From positions 1-16,781 of the forward strand of contig JAZRDX010000061.1 in assembly GCA_045660565.1 (NCBI GenBank): 16,781 nt of DNA, in the 5' to 3' direction. The notes below the pieces were generated by a model. That model searched no databases, was not told the origin of the DNA, and saw only the letters and a program-made list of their open reading frames with translations. The position numbers and the translations under genes are program-made. This DNA comes from SIG673 sp045660565. GTDB lineage: Bacteria; Bacillota; Clostridia; Oscillospirales; CAG-272. Of the stretch, positions 12,629 to 16,781 are shown piece after piece (within the stretch, counting starts at the first letter, position 1; every line of letters starts with the position of its first letter).

Positions 12629-14056
12629 ATGGAAAAGGCAAAAATTGCAGTTGTAACACTTGGACATTATATCTATTTTCAGCAGTTCGAAGGACTCAAA
12701 GAGGAGCTTATGGAAAAGGCGACGGATTTCAAAAATCTCCTCGACGCCTCCGACTGTGAGATAGTTGACGCAGGATATATCGACTGCGTTGACGAGGCTT
12801 TCACAGCGGTAAAGAAGCTTAAAAAAGAGGACGCCGATCTTCTGTTCGTTATTTTATCGACCTACGTTCCGTCGGCGGTCTGCGCTCCCTTTGCGCGTTA
12901 CCTCGATATTCCTCAGGTTCTCGTCGCGGTGCAGCCGCTTGTACATCTTGATTATTCACATACAACCACCTATATGCAGCTCGCAAACGACGACGTTTGC
13001 GCAATGCCCGAAATCGCGGGTGTTTACGAAAGACTCGGTAAAAATATTCCCGCGTGTATCGTAGCCTCGTCCTCGCAGACAGAGAAAATTAAGAAAGAGG
13101 TAAACCAGTGGGTTTTAGCCGCAAAGGTTATGGCAGGCTTTAAGTACGAAACCATAGGCTACCTCGGTCATACCTACGAGGGAATGTACGATATGCACAC
13201 CGATCCTACGGCGTTTACCGCGGCATTCGGCTCCCACGTTAAAATGATAGAGATATGCGAGCTTGCAAGACTTTCAGGCGAGGTTACCGACGCGGAAATA
13301 GCCGAGCAGATAGAGGAGATAAAGAACGTATTTAAAATCTGCGATCCGTCCGTTGATCCGCTTACCGATTACGTAAAGGAGGATGACCTCGTTTACTCGT
13401 CAAGACAGTCGGTAGCCCTCAAAAAGCTGGTCGAAAACAATAAGCTCGCAGCGCTTGCGTACTACTATAAGAGCGAGCCGAATAACCCTTACGAGCAGCT
13501 TGCGGCTAACCTTATCATAGGAAACACGCTTCTCACCTCGTCGGGAATACCGCTTGCGGGAGAGGCTGACCTTAAAACTGCGGCGGCGATGCTTATAATG
13601 AAAAACGTAGGGGGCGGCGGTTCCTTTGCCGAGATTCATCCCTTTGATACGGATGACGACGTCGTTCTTATCGGACACGACGGACCTCATAACATAAAGA
13701 TAGCGGAGGGAAAACCGAGACTCCGTAAGCTTAAGAAATATCACGGAAAATCCGGAAGCGGTATCGGTGTTGAGTTCTCGCTTAAGGCCGGTCCTATAAC
13801 GCTTCTCAGCATAAACGTTGACCGCGCGGGCAAATTCCGCATGATAGCGGCTGAGGGAACGTCCCTTGCCGGTGAGATACCGCAAACGGGAAATACCAAC
13901 ACCCGTGTGTCGTTTGGCGGCGACGTCTGCGACTTCCTTGCGCGCTGGTGCGAGGCAGGTCCTACCCATCACCTTGCGCTCGGCACAGGACATCATATGG
14001 ATACCCTGCGTAAATTCGCGAAAATCAGCGGAATTGAGCTTATCGAGGTTAAGTGA
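12629..14056 (+). CDS. L-arabinose/L-fucose isomerase-family enzyme
   Basis: 475 residues, close to AraA (about 500). The manganese ligands of E. coli AraA (Glu306, Glu333, His350, His450) have clear counterparts at nearly the same positions: Glu312 in LAGEADLKTA, Glu335 in SFAEIHPFD, His350 in LIGHDGPH, and His447 or His448 in GPTHH. The family interconverts aldoses and ketoses in the cytoplasm. Overall sequence differs enough from true AraA that the sugar could be another pentose, fucose or a modified sugar. It is the first gene after the AraC-type regulator and is followed 90 bases later by the 704-residue protein, probably in one transcript. Kinase and epimerase genes of the classical arabinose pathway are not in the window. 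AGAGAGG precedes ATG. Confidence 0.83.
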   Translation: MEKAKIAVVTLGHYIYFQQFEGLKEELMEKATDFKNLLDASDCEIVDAGYIDCVDEAFTAVKKLKKEDADLLFVILSTYVPSAVCAPFARYLDIPQVLVAVQPLVHLDYSHTTTYMQLANDDVCAMPEIAGVYERLGKNIPACIVASSSQTEKIKKEVNQWVLAAKVMAGFKYETIGYLGHTYEGMYDMHTDPTAFTAAFGSHVKMIEICELARLSGEVTDAEIAEQIEEIKNVFKICDPSVDPLTDYVKEDDLVYSSRQSVALKKLVENNKLAALAYYYKSEPNNPYEQLAANLIIGNTLLTSSGIPLAGEADLKTAAAMLIMKNVGGGGSFAEIHPFDTDDDVVLIGHDGPHNIKIAEGKPRLRKLKKYHGKSGSGIGVEFSLKAGPITLLSINVDRAGKFRMIAAEGTSLAGEIPQTGNTNTRVSFGGDVCDFLARWCEAGPTHHLALGTGHHMDTLRKFAKISGIELIEVK

Positions 14057-14146
14057 TAACTCGCAAAAATGTTTTTGAAGTTTGTCCGACTTTTAAAAAG
14101 CCGGTCAGGTGTGGGTGAAAACCCACAAAAACAAAGGAGAAAAAAC

Positions 14147-16261
14147 ATGTTTAAAAGTATAACTTTAGAGCTTAGCCTTAAGCCCTTCAAAAAGACAGAT
14201 AAGGAATATATCCGCAGCATCTGTGCGAAGGTTTTCGAGCAGTGGAGGCCGCTGCTTAAAAACCGTGAAACTGTTTCCGTTATGCTTTGGGTGGGAGACG
14301 GTAGCGAAATTCTCGACTACGCAGGCGTAATGAGCGACGAATTTGAGTGGTGCAGATTTATCGGAACAGCAAATCTTCCGTACCTTAAGGAGGGGGAGCC
14401 GACCGAGACGTCGCTCCACGAAAGAAAACGCGATTATATCCCGAATGCTCCCAAAATGACCTACGCTATTCTTAAGGAAATCGTTTCAGCACTTAAGGAC
14501 GAGGGTGAAAAAGCCCTGCCGGGTGTCAAAATAAGGGTAGGGGAGACGTTTGATATAGGCCCTGAATTTGCCCTTTCCGACTTTAAGTATAACCGCCACA
14601 GAGAAATTTCGTCAGGCTCCGTTCTTGATAAATTCGGATTTGTAGACGCAACGGCTATGCTTAATTCCGATACACGCCCCTATGCCGCATACCCAAGCGG
14701 TATTCCCGAGGGAACTCTGTTCGGCACCTTCCTCGGACGTCAGTCGCAGTGTTTTCTTACCGATATGGGCTTTGACTACCTCTGGCTTTCAAACGGTCTC
14801 GGCTTCAGCGCAAACCCGTGGGATAAGACGGGAAAAATCTTTGACGGCGAAAGTTATTACCCCGAAAAGCTAAGCGAAACCCGTGAGCAGGTGTTTGATT
14901 TCTGGAAGCTGTTCAGGAAAGAATGCTCCTTCCCGCTTGAGACGAGAGGAACCAATAATTCCGTCGGTATAGACTACGCAAGCGACGGAGTTCCGCTTTA
15001 CGATATTTATAACGCCTCTCTTGATATTACCGCGCCCCCGAACTCACCCTGGGCGGCAATAAACGATAACTACGGGCTTGAAATCATGGGACACATGACG
15101 AGAGTCTGCGAGCTTCCGGGCGATAGATTTCCGTTCAGATATTACATTCACGATCCGTGGTGGGTAAATTCGCCGTGGTACGACCGCTACGACGGCTCAC
15201 CCTGCGATATATATCTGCCGATGGCGGTTTCCCGTCTTAACGAAAAGGGCGAGACGGAGAGCGCAAATTCGCTTAACATTCTTTCCATTGATAATTCCTA
15301 CGGCAAGATGCCCGACCAGTGCGTAAACGAACCCCTGCCCCACCTTTTAAAGGCGGAAAAGGACGCCGCAGACGCACCTGCCCCCTTCGTCTGGGTTTAT
15401 CCTATGCGTGAATACACGACCACAAAGGACGCATCTCTCCTTAAAGAAATGAACCTCGGCGATAACTTTATATGCGATGCGATAAATGACGGTTTTCCGC
15501 TCTGCTGTGTCGTTTCCACCGATAATTTCCTCCGGCATGGGGTTGATATTTACCGTAAAAGCACACTCGTTTCTCCTGTACCCGAAAACGCTGAGGTTCT
15601 GCAAAGACTTAAAGCCTTCGCGGGGGAAGGGATAGGCGTAATTATCTACGGAACTGCCGAAAAGCTTAATACCGTCCCCGAATTTCCGAGACTTGTAAAG
15701 ATAGACGTTAAGGAAGATACCGAGCTTCTCCGTAAGGCTGCGGGAGAGTTCGGGTACAGTATAACCTTTAAAAAGAAAAAGGACGACGTAAAGCCGCCGG
15801 CTATTGCTCTTTACCGCCGCGACAACGCCCTCTATTTATCCGTTTATAACTCAAACACAACCACCGATACGTCGCTTAAATTCCCGTTCGGCGCACCCGT
15901 GCTGTGCGGCAAGGAGGCTGAAATGGTGGACGGAAGCTCCGTTTACCGTTTTGAAAGGGGAGAGCATAGGGAGTGCCGTGTGTTCGTTAACCAAAAGGAC
16001 GGCTTTGTTTCCTGCCGCGAGGCGGCACCCGCAAACGCCCGTTACCGCCGTGCGATCAGTATTAAAGGACTTGAAGACGCGACGGTCTGCCTGTTCCCCG
16101 AAGCGGGATGCGAGGGCGCGGTGTCTCTTGCCGGAAACTCGGACGAAACCCCGATTTACGATCCCAGATTTAAGCTTGTAAAGGACGACCTTTACGGCGA
16201 GTACCTAAAAGGCGAGCACGTAAGCGGAAGCCTTTATTTCCTTATAGGGCATAGAAGGTAA
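14147..16261 (+). CDS. Conserved 704-residue protein, possible TIM-barrel glycoside hydrolase
   Basis: I do not recognise a named family with confidence. The start at 14147 is supported by AAAGGAG; a longer frame back to 14069 uses TTG without a ribosome site. There is no signal peptide or membrane helix, so it is cytoplasmic. The first 450 residues are rich in Trp, Tyr, Asp and Glu motifs like those of (beta/alpha)8 glycosidases: VRVGETFDIGPEFA, DMGFDYLWLSNGLGF, ETRGTNNSVGIDYASDG, YYIHDPWWVNSPWYDRYDG. The segment GEGIGVIIYGTAEKL resembles the Rossmann-like middle domain of some beta-galactosidases, and the C-terminal 150 residues look beta-rich. With the isomerase and AraC regulator next to it, release of a monosaccharide for the isomerase is plausible (inference). 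Catalytic residues cannot be assigned from sequence alone. Confidence 0.75.
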   Translation: MFKSITLELSLKPFKKTDKEYIRSICAKVFEQWRPLLKNRETVSVMLWVGDGSEILDYAGVMSDEFEWCRFIGTANLPYLKEGEPTETSLHERKRDYIPNAPKMTYAILKEIVSALKDEGEKALPGVKIRVGETFDIGPEFALSDFKYNRHREISSGSVLDKFGFVDATAMLNSDTRPYAAYPSGIPEGTLFGTFLGRQSQCFLTDMGFDYLWLSNGLGFSANPWDKTGKIFDGESYYPEKLSETREQVFDFWKLFRKECSFPLETRGTNNSVGIDYASDGVPLYDIYNASLDITAPPNSPWAAINDNYGLEIMGHMTRVCELPGDRFPFRYYIHDPWWVNSPWYDRYDGSPCDIYLPMAVSRLNEKGETESANSLNILSIDNSYGKMPDQCVNEPLPHLLKAEKDAADAPAPFVWVYPMREYTTTKDASLLKEMNLGDNFICDAINDGFPLCCVVSTDNFLRHGVDIYRKSTLVSPVPENAEVLQRLKAFAGEGIGVIIYGTAEKLNTVPEFPRLVKIDVKEDTELLRKAAGEFGYSITFKKKKDDVKPPAIALYRRDNALYLSVYNSNTTTDTSLKFPFGAPVLCGKEAEMVDGSSVYRFERGEHRECRVFVNQKDGFVSCREAAPANARYRRAISIKGLEDATVCLFPEAGCEGAVSLAGNSDETPIYDPRFKLVKDDLYGEYLKGEHVSGSLYFLIGHRR

Positions 16262-16320
16262 AATTAGTAAATAATAAATATTAGTTTTTAATTATTTTTT
16301 GTTATTCGACTATATAAACA

Positions 16321-16359
16321 AAAATCAAGGTCATTTAAGCGATGACCTTGATTTTTTAT
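16321..16359 (+). terminator. Terminator of the isomerase operon
   Basis: A perfect 14-base stem (16321-16334 with 16342-16355, containing AATCAAGGTCAT) with a 7-base loop and a T-run. It lies 60 bases after the stop codon of the 704-residue protein. Confidence 0.92.
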
Positions 16360-16500
16360 ATTGTTCTGATTTTAAAATTCAATTTGAGATAGGCGCTTTG
16401 TGTTTACTCACTGGAATGGTTGACAATACCGTGAATGAACTGCCCGAATTTGTGTGGACAGAACAAAAGCGGTATTGCATTTATAAAAAACACATATAAA
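16360..16500. other. Short stretch with crossing inverted repeats, no supported gene
   Basis: Two 8-base inverted pairs cross each other: TTGTTCTG (16361-16368) with CAGAACAA (16459-16466), and CAATACCG (16424-16431) with CGGTATTG (16470-16477). A short open frame to 16499 has no ATG with a ribosome site and runs through the terminator, so it is at most a gene remnant. Confidence 0.35.
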
Positions 16501-16501
16501 A

Positions 16502-16535
16502 AGGAAAAAGGACCTTACGTAAGTAAAGTCCTTTT
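16502..16535 (-). terminator. Terminator of tRNA-Thr
   Basis: AAAAGGAC (16506-16513) pairs with GTCCTTTT (16528-16535), one base from the tRNA CCA; the minus strand continues with TTCCTTTTT. Confidence 0.75.
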
Positions 16536-16536
16536 C

Positions 16537-16612
16537 TGGAGCTGCTAACCGGATTCGAACCGGTGACCTCGTCCTTACCAAGGACGTGCTCTACCTGCTG
16601 AGCCATAGCAGC
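16537..16612 (-). tRNA. tRNA-Thr (anticodon GGT)
   Basis: The minus strand folds as a standard 76-base tRNA with encoded CCA: acceptor GCTGCTA/TAGCAGC, anticodon stem CGTCC/GGACG with loop TTGGTAA giving anticodon GGT, T-arm ACCGGTTCGAATCCGGT. It reads ACC and ACU codons. Confidence 0.97.
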
Positions 16613-16640
16613 AAACATTAATTCGTTTGCAACGGATATA

Positions 16641-16669
16641 ATTATAGCAGAAAAAAATCCTTTTGTCAA
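16641..16669 (-). promoter_or_regulatory. Consensus promoter of tRNA-Thr
   Basis: TTGACA (16664-16669) and TATAAT (16641-16646) on the minus strand, 17-base spacer, extended -10 TGC: a perfect strong promoter, as expected for a stable RNA. Confidence 0.9.
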
Positions 16670-16719
16670 TAGCTTTTTGAAAAAAGTTTTGAGAAAAAGG
16701 AAAAATTTTAGTTTTCTTA

Positions 16720-16781
16720 TTGACTTTTGCAAAAAAGTGTGATATATTAGTATAGTACCAAATACGGAGGGATATCGAAGT
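16720..16781 (+). promoter_or_regulatory. Promoter and ribosome site of a gene beginning past the window edge
   Basis: TTGACT (16720-16725), 17-base spacer, TATATT (16743-16748), extended -10 TGA, then CGGAGGGA (about 16765-16772). The start codon should fall at or just beyond the last base. The product cannot be seen. Confidence 0.75.

Noticed and set aside
13400..13996. 198-residue open frame on the minus strand
   Set aside because: It is a shadow inside the isomerase gene; its protein is rich in Arg, Val and Ser as expected from antisense reading and shows no domain.
16299..16499. 66-residue open frame
   Set aside because: It has no ATG start with a ribosome site, passes through a strong terminator and matches no family I know.

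Overview
The window looks like chromosomal DNA from a low-to-moderate GC, probably gut-associated Firmicute (Clostridia-like). The signs are strong AGGAG-type ribosome binding sites, consensus SigA promoters (most with an extended TGn -10), a tRNA-Leu and a tRNA-Thr with encoded CCA, REP-like hairpin repeats of the sort common in gut Clostridia, and proteins typical of that group (DtxR-type regulator, FTR-like/thioredoxin pair, AraC regulators, BspA-type LRR lipoprotein, zinc-ribbon/TIR protein). This placement is an inference from style, not from a marker gene.

Layout. Bases 1-860 hold no convincing gene; they carry hairpin repeats and two extra partial copies of the 3' tail of the tRNA-Leu(CAG) gene at 862-948, each next to its own hairpin. 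Bases 1252-2961 (+) encode a membrane-anchored HtrA/DegP-like protease, sharing a bidirectional terminator with a small LRR lipoprotein gene at 3003-3512 (-). Bases 3628-6710 (-) form a three-gene operon: an iron-type DtxR-family regulator, a calcineurin-like metallophosphoesterase and a cytoplasmic GH127-like (beta-L-arabinofuranosidase superfamily) protein. Divergent from it, 6947-7540 (+) encodes a tiny ferredoxin:thioredoxin-reductase-like Fe-S protein and a thioredoxin. Their promoter carries a DtxR-like palindrome right at the predicted transcription start.

Bases 7571-7724 are a hairpin repeat cluster next to a 5'-truncated AraC regulator (7764-8270). Bases 8415-11599 hold the most interesting locus: an XRE-type repressor transcribed away from an 870-residue zinc-ribbon/TPR/TIR/membrane protein. 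The two promoters face away from each other, and a long interrupted palindrome has one arm on each -35 box. This looks like a self-contained, tightly repressed TIR effector module, possibly anti-phage; no known partner gene (such as a SIR2/ThsA or cyclase) is next to it.

Bases 11655-16261 are a sugar catabolism block: an AraC activator divergent from an L-arabinose-isomerase-like enzyme and a 704-residue conserved protein that may be a TIM-barrel glycosidase. The GH127-like protein in the other operon could feed the same type of pathway (inference). The window ends with tRNA-Thr(GGT) on the minus strand and a strong promoter plus Shine-Dalgarno for a gene that starts just past the right edge.
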